In this document: one piece after another, positions 33,143 to 44,900 of the stretch
Layout: every line of letters begins with the position of its first letter
Position numbering within the stretch: position 1 is the stretch's first letter
Assembly (NCBI RefSeq): GCF_032362555.1
Contig: NC_083506.1
Span: forward strand, 791,501 to 855,500
Origin: Amyelois transitella
Lineage: Eukaryota; Arthropoda; Insecta; Lepidoptera; Pyralidae
Reading direction: 5' to 3'
Length of the DNA stretch: 64,000 nucleotides
The notes under the pieces: generated by a model
Seen by the model: the letters and a program-made list of their open reading frames with translations, nothing else
Database searches by the model: none
What the model was told of the DNA's origin: nothing
Made by a program: the position numbers and the translations under genes

Positions 33143-33860
33143 GTTAATATGTATTGATATTTTTTATGAAAATAGTCGATTATATATAAATTTAGGTATA
33201 CTTACTTACATTTTATAACGATGTAAGTACCCACGTTGAACAAGCAATAATAAATTCAGTAATAGTTCATCCATACCCGGCAATTCACTGAGCAAATTAC
33301 CAGGGGTTCGTTGCCCTATAGAAAAATACTTAAAAAAATAATCAGTGCCCATTTGAATGTACAGTGCCGTGTTTATTAGCCAGTGAACCCTTTAAAAGCA
33401 TAGTAACGAGTCAATGAAAAGTGTCTGTACTTGAAAATAGTTGAAGTAGATCTAGAAAGGACATGCGCAGAAACTGTTGGACTTTTGGAGGGAAACTAGT
33501 TAGTTTCAGTGCGGTCCTTCGGCGTACAAGTTGGTTTATCGCGACTTTCCAAAAGACAGTTTTTTAATCAAGCAAAGAGTATCTTTATATTTACCTGATA
33601 TTCAGTACATTAAATGATAACACTTGAAAGTGGTTATTAACTATTTTAATTAAAATTTATTTGAACCTTTGTCATTAATTTAATTAATTGTCATAAATTT
33701 AGTTATCAATTAGATAATTTTAAAGAAATTAGGAAGTATACAATATAAATTTAATTTCGAATAAAAAATATTCAATTTGCAACATTGCCAAATTAAAAAT
33801 AAAAATAAAGAATAAATAAAGGCGAATCGAAATAATTTTTGAATTCGGAACATTGCAAAG
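33143..33860. other. Upstream region of caveolin, nothing firm
   Basis: A TCAGT initiator-like pentamer lies near 33506 in 'gtttcagtgcggtcc'. It could mark a start site, but I cannot support a promoter or first exon. Confidence 0.3.
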
Positions 33861-34162
33861 GCGAGTGCACATCCCCGACCGTGGCCTTTGAAGACGTACC
33901 GCTCGGGTCCGGCGGTTCCGCCGTCCCAACCTTCCACCGTTCGACTTCGCGATTCTGCCTCGCCTGTTCTCATAAGACCAAGCTGATCCCCGAGGTGCCG
34001 GAACCGGCGTCCGCCCCACCGGTTTTGGTGCCGACGCCGGAACCGATCTTTAAGACTCCGGAACCAGTGACGCGGATTGAAAACATGCCGTCGGCTAAGC
34101 CAGAGAACACACAGGAGGCGCTGGAAGATCGGGACCCTAATAACCTTAACCAACATGTCCAG
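33861..34162 (+). CDS. Caveolin, first visible exon (5' border uncertain)
   Basis: Ends at CAG before GTAATT. It encodes a Pro/Glu-rich stretch (VPEPASAPPVLVPTPEP) and RDPNNLNQHVQ. A stop at 33833-33835 closes the frame upstream. Possible acceptors are AG at 33859-33860 or 33864-33865. The ATG at 34085-34087 would give a normal-length caveolin without any upstream exon. Confidence 0.75.
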
Positions 34163-37100
34163 GTAATTTTAAAATCTGTTATGTATGTAAGTACTTAACG
34201 ACATAATATTGCAAGCTCTACTTAAAAAGGTATCTGTAAGTTACTACTTAATAAAAGAATATTCAATAGCGATGATATGAAGCTTTCAAATACCCTCTTT
34301 GGTCATTTTGTGTGGCACGAAAGAGACCTGATTTATAGTTTGTAACAAAATAACTAATTCCAAAACAATTAATGATGAAATAATTAATGTTTCATATATA
34401 AAATATGTACATATATGTATGTAAGAATTCATAGAGTCCCAATGGGAAAACAAATAGCTAGACTATGATTAAAATCAGTATCAAGCCTTCACCTTTGCGA
34501 CGTCCATAAATAGAAAATAAAACATGACGCTAACAATTACATTTATGTAAATGTGTTCCAACCTTTAAATAGAAGAATTTCTTTTTTGTCAACTTTAGAG
34601 CGCACACTGAAAAGAGGCAGATTTTCAGTAATTTTTTTTTCCTTTTATTTGTTATAATTTTTTTATCACCTGTACTATGCTACTGCTAGGCAAAGGTCAC
34701 ATTCCTCAATTTAACTTAACCCCTGCCAGATGGTCCATAGGGTCCGGCTGACAACAAGCAGACAAGGGCATAATTTTTTTTTTTATTTCATTCTTCTCCC
34801 TAGCAACAATATTACTCTGCCATGTGTTTCTCTTTTCGCTCTTTCCTCTTGATGTCGTACAATATGACTGGGGAAATAAACACTTTCGCCCTGTGGAAGA
34901 CGCATGATTCAAACACGAATGTCACAAAAATCTGAATGGTATCACTGAGTATAAGTATTTACCTGAATTAACCTATCCTGGCTAACGGCTCCCCATTTAA
35001 TTCACTTAGTATTTAAGTCACTGTTTATGAATAGGTACAATACGAACCATATTGAACACTAACTGTGCCCGCGACTTCATCGGCGTGGAATAGTTTTTTT
35101 GGGCACCATTGAAGCCCTCAAGGATGAACACGTCTATATCCCTTGCGGGGTAGACAGAGCCAACAGTCTTGAAAAGACTGATAGGCCACGTTCAGCTGTT
35201 TGGCTTATGATGGAGTTGAGATTCAAATAGTGACAGATTGCTAGCCCATCGCCTAAAAGAAGAATCCGAAGTTTACAAGCCTATCCCTTAGTCGCCTTTT
35301 ACGACATCCGTGGGAAAGAGATGGAGTGGTCCTATTCTTTTTTTTATTGGTGCCGGGAACCACACGGCAATTATAATATTAGTATAGATGACAATTTTAA
35401 AATTGAAATTAAGTAAGAACAGATTTTTATTGCTCGCTCTAGGGACAAATGCGTACTCCAAGGTCCCCTAAGCCCTTGAGTTTTCGCCGACGGAATATTT
35501 GCATTTCTGAGGAATGACTGTGAAACTTGAAGTTGTAAGGTCAGCCGTCTACGAGGGGTAATGCGTTGTATGCTGAAACATTCTTATGTTTATAGTTTCT
35601 TTGTTTGTAGGTATATTGTAGGCGATGGGCTAGCAACCTGTCACTTTTTGAATCTCAATTCTATCATTAAGCCAAATAGCTGAATGTGGCCTACCAATCT
35701 TTTGAACTTTCAAGACTGTTGGCTCTGTCTTCTCCGCAGGGGATATAGTCGCGGTAGAAATAGTATGTGCGTATGGATGAAAATCCTTAAGGGCTTATTA
35801 GCTGTTACCCGCGACTTCGCCCGCATACATGTATTAAAACCTCATTCATAAACGAATTACATTCAATATTTAGATCATTTACATTCATAATTACATTCAT
35901 AGTTAGTTTTTTTTTAGCAATTTCACTTTTTTTTAATTAGATAGATTTAGTATTAGTATAGTTTAAAAATTGTAATAATCAAATTTTGTCAACATAATAT
36001 TTTTAATTAATAAATATATAAAATAAATAGTTGCCGTGTGGTTCTCGGCACCAATATAAACAAGAATAGGACCACTCCATCTCTTTCCCATGGATAGGCT
36101 TACAAACTTGGGATTCTTTTTAGGCGATGGGCTAGCAACCTGTCACTATTTGAATCTCAATTCTATCATCAAGCTGAACGTGGCCATTCAGTCTTTTCAA
36201 GACTGTTGGCCCTGTCTACCCCGCAAGGGATATAGACGTGACCATATGTATGTATATATAAAAAAAATTATAATTTCAATCAATTTTTCACCATTCTGTA
36301 ATATTATTCACAAAGAAATGCCTTAGGTGTATATCACTCTTGGCTTTTCAATCGTGTTCGCGTATTTTTCGTGAAAATTCATTTTCGTTGTTATTAAGTA
36401 GGTAACAACTACTCAGATCCACGATAAGGAAAGTACATTGAAAGAAAAAAAGGGTCAGCCCGGCGCAAATTGTATATTTCTACCTTCATTTAGTTAAGGC
36501 CGAAAGCTACTCTCATGGAAATTTATTTAACAAAAACAGAAGTTACATGCATACATACATATAATCACGTCTATATCCCTTGCGGGGTAGACAGAGCCAA
36601 CAGTCTTAACAAGACTGAGGCCAGACTCGGAAACTATCTACTGGTTGGAATTAAAAAATTATTTTTACGTTAAATAGACCATTCATCGAGGAAGACTTAA
36701 AACTATATAACATCACGCTGCAACTATAAGGAGCAAAGAAATAATGGAGTATGTGAAAATAACGGGAAAAATTATTCATCCTTGAGAGCTTCAATGATGC
36801 CCAAAATAACTATATCACGCGGACGAAGTCACGGGCACAGCTAGTTTATTATAAAGCTGACATATTGATGAAGAAACATTGACATAGTGACTCGGCATGT
36901 ACTCCGCAACCCTCGATTTCCGATTAAATTCATATCACGACATTGACCTCCTTCCGGCACGCTCATATTTAGGAAATCGATAGACAGTTGTCTATATTTA
37001 AGGCCAATCACTCACTATAATATTCCTGTTAATTATAAGATTGTTCTATAAAAATACTGGCCAAAATTTCTGGAGATCGGGATGATGAAACAGATGCTAG

Positions 37101-40100
37101 TCCTAGAATGCAGTCTTTACATACAAACATATAGTTGCGTCTATATCCCTTGCGGGGTAGACAGAGGTTGTAGGATCATGGATGTCGTAAAAGGCGACTA
37201 AGAGATACGCTTACAAACTTGGGAATCTTTTTTAGGCGATGGGTTAGCAAACTGTCACTATTTGAATCTCAATTCTATCATTAAGCCAAATAGCTGAACG
37301 TGGCCATTCAGTCTTTTGGCTGATGACTGTTGGCTCTGTCTACCCCGCAAGGGATATAGACGTGACCATATGTATGTATGTATGTAGGTTCCTTATGTGG
37401 TCTCAGGGTGCACTTAAAAAGGATTTCTTGAAATGCCTGCTAGTGAAAATATATACCCATTGAAATAACACAATTGTTCCATATAACTCGTTCATCAACC
37501 CTAAGGTTTTTTTAACCTTTAGTTTGGTGTGCGGCTGTGTGGCGAGAAGTTCATACCTTATATATTTTTAAATACGCTTTTTTCTTATGTTTTGTACTGA
37601 CTGTGTACTCGAGACTGTTTTTCAAATTTTATTATTATGTAAATACGAAAAAAGTAGCCATATTTTATCTTGAATAATTTTATCTTAACTACTGATCAAA
37701 TAAGTGAAAAAGCGTTTTTTTATGTTACTTAAAATCTGTTATATCTAAACCTATTATTAAAACTAACATTATTTATAATAAAAAAATCCAAATTACAGAC
37801 TAATAAGATTATTATTCTTACCCATTCCTACAAAACTTTATCAAAATCGGTCCTAATGTTTAGGTCATCATCGCTCTGTTGGAGGCGACCTGCATCCAAC
37901 CTTTCCCAGCGGACTTTACCACATCAGAATATATATCAAATAGATGTGAAAGCATAATTGACAGACATAAAATATTCGCATTCATTTTAAAAAAAATTAT
38001 AAGAATGAACTTTATGTATTTTAAGTAAGTACCTTATGCAAAACTCTACACCTAAACTCTTACGTTTAGTAGTTCCGTTTAGTATTCCGTTCCGTTTAGT
38101 TTAGTAATTCCTTATGCAAAAATCTACACCTAAACTCATACGTTTTAATTACCTATTCAAAAAACTAGCGGCAGGTAGGTATCTGAAGAATATTTTAAGA
38201 AAATAAATCATACTTCAATAATACTCCTTTAATAATATAATTCTTATATACAATTTACTTTCCCGCCACGCGCCGGGACATCATACTCGACCAATCGCGT
38301 GACCGACCAGTACTTTTACGATAAATAACTCGCCGCTGATCGCAATCGTTTGGAAAAACTCCAGCCCGGGATCTGAACCTGAATACCTGAGTATATAAGG
38401 GTTATCTACCATGGAGTAGCTTAAATGTGACCTTTGTCATGTATGCAGGGATAACATTTTTAATAAATTGGTACTTAATGAAAAATGTGTCGGTTGCCCC
38501 TGCCTTCATGCAGATTTTAAGGAAATGATTTGGAAGTAGATGCTTACCTCGTTATACATACACACTCATATCATCACGCCTTTATCCCTCACGGGGTAGA
38601 CAGAGCTAACAGTCCCACAGAGACTGTAATACCAAGTTCAGCTGTATGGCTTCATGATGGAATTGAGATTCAAATAGTGAACGGTTCAAAAGAACAATCC
38701 CAAGTTTACAAGCCTATCCCTTAGTCGCCTTTTACGACATTCATGGGAGAGATATAGAGCGGTTCTATTCTAAAGTACTGATGACCACACGGCACGCATA
38801 AGCTTTATACGGTGTTTGTAGCACGTAGAGCGGGCAACACGCGACTTTTCTTACAAAAAAAAAAGAATAATGAATCCCCATTTCTTCCAGGGAAATGACC
38901 GGCCGACAGCCAAACAAATGGCTTTTACAAATGGTTGTTTGCACAAAATATTAAAGTTGATGGCTCACGGTGTAGACTTATGGGTATTGTATTTGCCCAC
39001 TAATGTTCAGAAATAGTTGAACGGCTCATGTTAAACGGGTAATTTCATTTAATTTGTCAATTATACAAATACCTAACTATTAGAAACAACCTAAAATATT
39101 TAATTTGATATATTTTAATTTTAAAATAGGTGTAGATATATATTTTAAAATTATATATTTTTTTAAATATTTTTTCCTTTGATCAACGAGTTCTTAAATT
39201 TATATAATAGATCTTCATATTAACCCTTTCGGATATTGCAAACATTTATACGTATAGGTGACATACGTACTTTAAGAAACTTAAACCCTGTATTTATACC
39301 TAATAATTAAACTATACTCTTTGTATCTAAGTATCTTCCTATGTACTCACTATTACAATTTCCTTTGTTTCCATTTTAAAGAAAGAAAAAAAAAACAAAT
39401 GCCACATAGAGCATGTCTTGAATTAGTTATGTCTGTGCCACCTTCTAAATTTAAAAATGAGAACATTTTTACTTTGTTCACATAAGGTCGCTTTACATGA
39501 AACGTGATGTCTGCCTGCTATCTGCATAACAAAAGAATATATTCAATACGTTTGTTCTCCTAATTTCTACGAAAAAATATTATGTCACGTCTTTATCTAT
39601 TATGAGTAGACAGAGCAAACATTATCGAAAAGACAGAATAACTTATTTCAACTGGATTTCTTAATATTCTGACAACAATAATAATTAATAATTTAACTCT
39701 AACTGCAATAAACTCGAAAATTATTTTCATTAAATTAATAAGTACTTATTATTTATTTATACAGATAAAGGTCAATAAAACATAGCTAAAAGTTTTATGG
39801 GCCTAAATAGGTATATATTTTTCATATATTCAACAGGTAGTCTGGGACGACATAATCGGCGAACCCGAAGGTGCTAGAAGTCCCGAGTGCGCCTGGAGAC
39901 TCAGCACAGTCTGCTTCCAATACGCCAGGAATGGGTGCTATACGCTACTAGCCGTCCTCATAGCACCTCCGTGCGCGTTGGTGCTGGGTTGTGGCTTCGC
40001 TTGTCTGGCTTTTGAGGTAAATCGTAGGTTTATCGACTTTTTTGGCGAAGGTTCCCAAAAGCAAACCGTGTTTCGATTCTTAGAACCATCTGTTTCCAAT

Positions 40101-40803
40101 GAGCTAAGAATGGGTGATATGTTAAATCTCATCAAAATCAATAGCAGTTTTTGAGTTTTTTCGCTAAAAAATATACGAACACGAAAATTCTGTTTCATTT
40201 TAACATCCATTTTGAATTTGAATTGAAATGAGCGAGCGTGAGGAGGTATGGAAAAGTTACAATCTTTTACCCTTCCCAATTAAAAAATTGAAAAATAAAT
40301 ACGAGTACACACTTTTGCACAGACTGGACAATGTTCAACGCTTGAAACTATGACGTCCTACTTCGAAGAAACCAGGTATTTTTCCATAGATTCTACTGGT
40401 GGTGGGACCGATTTTGCAGAACTATTTATCTATATGCTTGACATCACATTGATCTATTAACTTAAAAATGAATAGCAAATGAATAGCCTTTATTGCACAT
40501 AAATTACAACAAAACAACTTATGCTAAGGTAATGTACGTAAAAAGCAGCCTCATAGCAACCTTAAGAACGTTTCATGAGAGTAAATACACTTACCAAGTT
40601 TTTTTTTTTCACAGCAAATATGGTGTACAGCACCATGTCTTCGTTGTGTGAAGATCTACTGCGCATCATTACGGACGATGGTGATGTCATGTATGGCAGC
40701 CACTGTCGTCCCAGCAGCTGAAGCGGTCGGCCATATTTGTCGTCATGTCAGAGTTAATTTCCGTCGAGATGCGCCGGATGAAAAAGATCTCCTCGTCGTG
40801 TAG
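33861..40803 (+). CDS. Caveolin
   Basis: Three exons (33861-34162, 39837-40016, 40615-40803) join in phase 0 at both junctions. Caveolins insert a hairpin into the inner plasma-membrane leaflet and coat caveolae. The product has the family blocks in order: RDPNNLN, the signature-like WDDIIGEPEG, an aromatic scaffolding stretch (AWRLSTVCFQYARNGCYT), a hydrophobic hairpin (LAVLIAPPCALVLGCGF, LAFEQIW), then Cys-rich CTAPCLRCVKIYC (palmitoylation in relatives) and EAVGHICRHVRVNF. From the ATG at 34085 the protein is 148 residues, close to vertebrate CAV3. The frame is open upstream to about 33836 and encodes a Pro/Glu-rich extension, so an upstream exon and a longer form are possible. AATAAA lies at 41099-41104. 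Drosophila lacks caveolin, so its presence is informative. Confidence 0.9.
34163..35060. other. Caveolin intron 1, left part
   Basis: AT-rich with no recognised element. Confidence 0.4.
35061..35389 (-). mobile_element. Helitron-like (family C) ends flanking a family A copy
   Basis: The left part (35061-35128) is the GC-rich end of family C, and the right part (35371-35389, 'ttataatattagtatagat') is its other end. A minus family A copy occupies the middle, replacing about 180 bp of family C. Confidence 0.7.
35129..35369 (-). repeat. Family A repeat, nested
   Basis: 'cacgtctatatcccttgcgg' to 'ggtgccgggaaccacacggc'. It lacks the (CATA)n tail at its left border. Confidence 0.88.
35614..35757 (+). 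repeat. Family A repeat, 5'-truncated
   Basis: 'ggcgatgggctagcaacctg' to 'gcaggggatatagtcgcgg'. Confidence 0.82.
36031..36256 (+). repeat. Family A repeat, internal deletion
   Basis: 'ttgccgtgtggttctcggca' to 'gacgtgaccatatgtatgta'. The 'gtcgtaaaaggcgactaagg' block is missing. Confidence 0.88.
36549..36628 (-). repeat. Family A 3' fragment
   Basis: (CATA)n, 'aatcacgtctatatcccttg', 'acagagccaacagtctt', then abrupt loss of homology into family C. Confidence 0.8.
36639..36844 (+). mobile_element. Helitron-like repeat (family C), 5'-truncated
   Basis: 'atagaccattcatcgaggaa' to 'cgcggacgaagtcacgggca' and CTAG|T. Confidence 0.75.
37121..37386. repeat. Fused inverted family A pieces
   Basis: A minus tail (37121-37168, 'tgcgtctatatcccttgcgg') is fused to a plus copy (37175-37386, 'catggatgtcgtaaaaggcg' to 'gtgaccatatgtatgtatgt'). 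Confidence 0.82.
37387..38555. other. Caveolin intron 1, middle part
   Basis: Mostly AT-rich. It contains a local direct duplication (38032-38069 and 38110-38147) and no exon that I can see. Confidence 0.45.
38556..38796 (-). repeat. Family A repeat
   Basis: 'atcacgcctttatccctcac' to 'gatgaccacacggcac'. Confidence 0.85.
38797..39836. other. Caveolin intron 1, right part
   Basis: AT-rich. A weak family A-like tail lies near 39585-39640. Nothing else is recognised. Confidence 0.4.
39837..40016 (+). CDS. Caveolin, middle exon
   Basis: 180 bp, phase 0 at both ends, after 'tatattcaacag' and before GTAAAT. It encodes the signature, scaffolding and hairpin segments. Confidence 0.92.
40480..40525 (-). 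mobile_element. LINE tail-like fragment in caveolin intron 2
   Basis: 'aatagcctttattgcacata' resembles the reverse of CR1-like 3' ends such as that at 63845. Short and uncertain. Confidence 0.35.
40615..40803 (+). CDS. Caveolin, last exon
   Basis: Follows a long T tract and 'cacag', and ends at TAG. It encodes the end of the hairpin, the Cys-rich segment and a charged C-terminus (DAPDEKDLLVV). Confidence 0.92.
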   Translation, partial: QIWCTAPCLRCVKIYCASLRTMVMSCMAATVVPAAEAVGHICRHVRVNFRRDAPDEKDLLVV

Positions 40804-41283
40804 TGTAAATGCACCTTTTTATATTTAAAATTTCGAACGTTGGGAATGGTCAATTGTATTAAGGCTTTTTTAATAAGTGCCTTTTACTTAAGGGATCTTA
40901 ATTTAATGTTTTGCATTATTAAATTAAATAAATGTAATAACGTTTTAATAAGTAAAGTATATTAAATTAAATGTCAGTTAGTATCTTTATAAAAATAAAT
41001 CTTAAATCTTAATTAATTCGTATTGTAATGAACAGGACATTATTAATATATTTAGTCACATAATAATTAAGTAATATGTACTATGTATTTATAGAGAGAA
41101 TAAAGTTTTTTAAATGGCCATTATTATTTTGCTCTCAAACCAGTGTTATGTTTCTATCATAAAGTTGATTACACGTGCACTATATTATCTAGGTATATCG
41201 AGTAAACCGCGTTTTACGTAAAAGCTATTAATGTTATTAGAAATCGAATTAAAGAATCGATTAGACTTGCATTTAGAGTAACA

Positions 41284-41484
41284 ATGTCTCGTCGAAATAC
41301 TTTGCTTTCATTGTTATCGTTAAGTGCCCTATTAACCCTTCTGAATAGGTCAAATGCGGTTATACACGCTACACACTTGTCACTCCTGCTGTTCAGCATT
41401 ATTCTAATTAGTATAATCATGAAAGGAAAGTGTTTTAAAGTGCCTAGAAGAAAATTCAACCCTACATTAGCATTAGAAGCATGA
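41284..41484 (+). CDS. Possible 66-residue membrane or secreted peptide
   Basis: ATG in an insect-like context ('taacaATGtct'). The product has two hydrophobic stretches (LLSLLSLSALLTLL and LSLLLFSIILISIIM) and a basic C-terminus. It lies between caveolin and MSH5 on the same strand. I recognise no family, an overlapping minus ORF exists, and a chance ORF is quite possible. Confidence 0.2.
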   Translation: MSRRNTLLSLLSLSALLTLLNRSNAVIHATHLSLLLFSIILISIIMKGKCFKVPRRKFNPTLALEA

Positions 41485-41848
41485 AGACTATAAACACAAT
41501 ATTAATTTAAAATGAAAAGAAAGGTTGAGTCGGGAATAAATAAAATAAAAAATATTTCAAATCACGAAATAAGAGGAAAATTTCTTAATGTTTGTTTGTA
41601 AAATCTTTATTGCAAATAAATAATGTTATTGGCTGACTACACATTAGTGATCGCATTAATTATTTTTAATTTTGTTATCGCATAGCCTAAATTAAAAAAA
41701 AGTAAAATGTCATTTAGTTTTGGCGCGAATTTTTTTTATTTTAAATCTACATTTCTTTCTTTGCAAATAGTAGAAGTTGACAACAAATGTAACAGTGCAA
41801 AATTTGTTAGTAAAATACAAAAATTACAGGTATTTTAATAAAATAATA

Positions 41849-41970
41849 ATGATGACTGACTTGACATTTGATACGGCGTCAGTCACAGTGTCTCGGCAGC
41901 CTATGAGCAGCAGTGCGAATAATGTTGATTCGGACAATAATAGCCGCTATGTAATATCAAAATGTAAAAG
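41849..41970 (+). CDS. MSH5: MSH5 exon 1
   Basis: ATG ATG ACT start to CTAAAAG before GTGAGT. 40 codons plus two bases. Ser/Asn/Asp-rich leader. Confidence 0.85.
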
Positions 41971-44900
41971 GTGAGTGAGACTTAAAGAATACTAAATCTG
42001 CTCCACTACTGTAGAAGGCGACAAAAAACTAAATTGCTAGGTAACAAATAGTGTTAGTGCCAATATAACCTTCTATTCCTACATAGGTACATACTTATAT
42101 AAAGTAGGTAGTTTTAGTGATTAAAAGACAGTCTTTGTCCTAACTTAAAATTTTGTCTATGAAACAAATTTCATAAAAAACATAGTTCAAACATAGATAA
42201 GATATTTATATCATAAGTTTTTTTCGTCGTGTTTCACAATAAAGACATTTGTATTTATTTGTAGGTATCTAAGTATGTCAAATATGTATTGGAATGAATT
42301 GATATATAAGATAGGTAACTTCATTTCAGAAACACTAATACAACGCCTCTTGATAATGATGAAAATCAGGAAACAACTGATGATTCCGAAACTGAAGAGG
42401 TAAAACTTTAATCATTAAAAAACATTAAAATTATGATTACTGATCTATTTCAGCCTGTTTTGCGAATAACATCCCTAATGCAGGTCTTAGAACAGGTCTT
42501 CCGGGCGCTAGAATGAAAAAGGCGCATTACCTATATTAAGTTATATACATTATAATCAACAACTTTTATTATTTTATTCTATATTTTAACCGTGTTAGTA
42601 AGTAAGTAGCTGTATGATGCAATGATTTAAAAAAATGAGTAAGTACGGCAATACATATTTTTGTCTGAACAATTGCAGTGACTTCCATTCCCGTAGTTTT
42701 CCATTTCTATATATACCTTGTTTGCACCACGCTACTAACTATATTCGTCCATTAATGTAATTAAAACTCAAAATAATTATACTAATTGCGTGTGACAGCG
42801 ATTACTAGCCGTCTACTGCCGGTCTGGGAAACTCGGCGCGGCCAGCTACACCCTTCAAACTGGCGAGGTGGGTTAAATTTATATAAGTAACTTTCACGTG
42901 TCATAGTTGGCTATTTTTAATATCATCGAAGTTATATTAGAAACGCAAGTCATGATATTTTATGTTTGTAACGCAGGTTTTGAATCAAGGTTTTTAGACT
43001 TGTTTTTTGTGTGTCTACTTCAATCATCTGCTTTTTTATCTATATATATCTAATATAAGAATAATAAGCAAAGACATAAGTATAGGTTCCTCCTATTATA
43101 TATTTTTATATAAGGAGTTTACCTACATGTTTACCTATATTAAAATATTTTTTATTGAAATTAGGCAATATCACGAAAAAAACCATATCAAATGTGTTTT
43201 TTTTTTTAATTTACAAGATATAAAACAACCGTTGATCAAAATCTACTTTTAAGCTTTCGGGTCACATTGTAAATTATATCCAGTATCCATTTATCTAGCT
43301 GATGGTTCTTCCAGAGTTGGAGGACCGCTTCCTAGAGACTTCTCAGACATCTGGAAGCCTACGGCCTAGATTTGCAGATGTCTGACTCTGTAGGTACCGT
43401 CAGGATCCTTCTAGAAGCAATATCAAACAAACGCATTCTAGCTTTCATTTCCAAAGAAAATATACATAAAAAAAACGATGTTAATATTTAGAGGACTCGT
43501 CATCTTAAATTCTCTTAAAAAACATATATCTATCCAGCTGATGGTCCTAGAAGAGATAGTAGACCGCGCCCCAGACTTCCAGATGTTCAGAAACCTGTAC
43601 CGTCAGATACAACCCGCCAGGATTCTTCTAGAAGGAAGGTCTCAAGGCCAGTTCGTGGTGAACGTTAAGCAGACAGTGTTTGACAGCGACTCCAGTGGTA
43701 GAGGAAATTGTAAGCTGGTCTTCGTATCAGCCAGGGAATATAGTAAGTCTGTCTTTGTATAATTCACAAAATTGGTAAAGTTGTGCCAATAATTACATAA
43801 GTACACATGCTTACTAACTGTCTAAATCATTTATCTATGCTATTTTAATATTGTGCCGTGTGGTTCCCGGCACCAATGCAAAAAAAGAATAGGACCAATC
43901 CATCTCTTTCCCCTGGATGTCGTAAAAGGCGACTAAGGGATAGGCTCACAAACTTGGGATTCTTTTTGAGGCGATGGACTAGCAACCTGTCACTATTTGA
44001 TTCTCAATTCTATCATTAAGCCGAATAACTGAACGTGGCCATTCAGTCTTTTCAAGACTGTTGGCTCTGTCTACCCCGCAAGGGATATAGACGTGACCAT
44101 ATGTATGTATGTATGTATTTTAATATTTTTAGTAGAATAAATAACTCTAAATAATTCTTTTCTTTACCACGGATGTCGTAAAAGGCAATTAAGGGATAGG
44201 CTTATAAACTTAGTATGCTTATTTTAGGCGATGGGCCTATCAAGCCAAAAAGTTGAACGTGGCCTATCAGTCTTTTCAAGACTGTTGTCTACCTCGTAAG
44301 GGATATAGACGTGACAATATGTATGTTTGTAGAATAAATAATAACGTCGAATTCGAAGGTCGAATTAAACCATAAATTAGAGATTTAGTGTTCGTAGTTC
44401 TTTTGTCGTTTACTCCTTCATTAGAGACAAAAAGATAGGAAGATAAGTAGGAAGAAAGCTTTTTTTTTTTAATATTTGATATAAAAAGTCATACATTTTG
44501 TTTTTGAGAATAGTCTTTTGATCACTTCGATGTTAGACTCTTAGGTTATTAGGCCGTACTAATCTTAAAATAGTAATATAATATTTATACAGCCAAAATA
44601 AAAAGCCGTGTGGTTCCCGGCACCATTACAAAAGAATAGGACCACTCCATCTCTTTCCCACGGATGTCGTAAGAGCCGACTAAGGGATAGACTTGGGATT
44701 CCTCTTTAATGTAAATCCCTGCCAATCTAAGGTCTGCCGCGCCGATGGATGCATGGCTAGGGGCGAGCCTAGTCTCGAGCGTGCCACTTCCGCCATGGGG
44801 TTGGGCGACCCCCAGGTAATGGCTAGCCTTACCCTGGCATGCGGGGCTCTGCTGGGGCGGACAAAATTTTTCCCTAGCGTCTCGTGGGAATCGCATGGAT

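Noticed and set aside
39938..40279. Minus-strand 113-codon ORF
   Set aside because: It overlaps the caveolin middle exon and intron on the opposite strand and shows no motif.
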